A DNA stretch of 13,307 nucleotides from Chloroflexi bacterium RBG_13_53_26 (lineage in GTDB: Bacteria > Chloroflexota > Dehalococcoidia > UBA2247 > RBG-13-53-26), in contig MGMW01000066.1 of assembly GCA_001795035.1 (NCBI GenBank), forward strand, positions 1 to 13,307. The letters run 5' to 3'. This document shows positions 13,122 to 13,307 of the stretch, one piece after another. The position numbers and the translations under genes were made by a program. How positions within the stretch are numbered: the stretch's first letter is position 1; each line of letters opens with the position of its first letter. Below the pieces are notes generated by a model that searched no databases, was not told the origin of the DNA, and worked only from the letters and a program-made list of their open reading frames with translations.

Positions 13122-13307
13122 CTGCTTCCCACACTTCAGGATTCATCAGGTTCCTGGGACGCTCTCCCCTCAAAAACCTCTGCACGTCATCGGCTATCAT
13201 CTGGGAGTGGCGTGACACGGACTCTTCCGTTGCTCCGCCAATGTGAGGCGTGAGGACCACATTATCGAGCTTCAGAAGGGGGTCATCTGGCTTCACAGGC
13301 CAGGTCT
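13111..13307 (-). CDS. D-2-hydroxyacid dehydrogenase, C-terminal end only (partial)
   Basis: About 65 residues are present before the stop at 13111; the 5' part lies beyond the right edge. The sequence PDDPLLKLDNVVLTPHIGGA holds the TPHIGG motif with the catalytic His of NAD-dependent D-2-hydroxyacid dehydrogenases (phosphoglycerate dehydrogenase family). It continues with SQMIADDVQRFLRGERPRNLMNPEVW, typical of the C-terminus. It ends without an ACT or other regulatory domain, so it is the short type, like hydroxypyruvate or sugar-acid dehydrogenases, rather than long SerA. It overlaps the kinase gene by 11 bases, indicating one operon. Likely role: oxidation or reduction of a 2-hydroxyacid in the same catabolic route. 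Confidence 0.88.
   Translation of the reverse strand, partial: TWPVKPDDPLLKLDNVVLTPHIGGATEESVSRHSQMIADDVQRFLRGERPRNLMNPEVWEAGVP

Overview
The window looks like a bacterial chromosome segment from an uncultured anaerobe, with moderate GC and compact genes. The mix suggests Chloroflexota, perhaps Dehalococcoidia: soluble GAF/PAS histidine kinases paired with NarL/LuxR-type regulators, a flavin/Fe-S/MvhD-type electron-transfer fusion, and a small C/H...CxxCG zinc-ribbon protein. That placement is an inference from gene style, not from a marker gene. I found no rRNA, tRNA, CRISPR array or transposase.

Left part (1-4405, all minus strand): a soluble PAS-GAF histidine kinase overlaps its NarL-type response regulator. 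About 215 bases further on, behind a candidate promoter of its own, begins a large multidomain oxidoreductase. It has a GltD/NfnB-like N-terminus with FAD and NAD(P) folds, then two [4Fe-4S] ferredoxin motifs, then the start of an MvhD/FlpD-type domain, and it runs off the left edge. A redox-sensing two-component system next to an electron-distribution flavoprotein is the simplest reading.

Middle part (4406-6354): a short plus-strand GGQ protein (release-factor-like, ribosome-rescue type) converges on a minus-strand YkgJ-type cysteine-cluster protein. A MarR-family regulator diverges from the latter, and its promoter carries a near-perfect 19-bp palindrome, so it is probably autoregulated.

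Plus-strand block (6728-9700): a nine-codon reading frame overlaps (ATGA) the start of a second soluble histidine kinase with four PAS domains, two of them clearly duplicated from each other. Its NarL-type response regulator follows 25 bases later. The long gap after it (9701-10275) is rich in structure: a CGTAG-GT-CTACG site just upstream of a candidate promoter, a 10-bp palindrome in the -10 region, and a 77-base element bounded by perfect 12-bp inverted repeats with a competing inner hairpin. Downstream lie two small cysteine-rich reading frames in different frames, linked by a G_GGA_AAG heptamer that could be a -1 frameshift site or a homopolymer indel.

Right part (10926-13307, minus strand): a tight operon of a D-2-hydroxyacid dehydrogenase (C-terminal end only), an FGGY sugar kinase with resemblance to AI-2 kinase LsrK, and a class II (fuculose-phosphate type) aldolase. 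Overlaps and a 3-base gap show that they are co-translated. Together they suggest oxidation, phosphorylation and aldol cleavage of a sugar or sugar acid whose identity cannot be read from this window.
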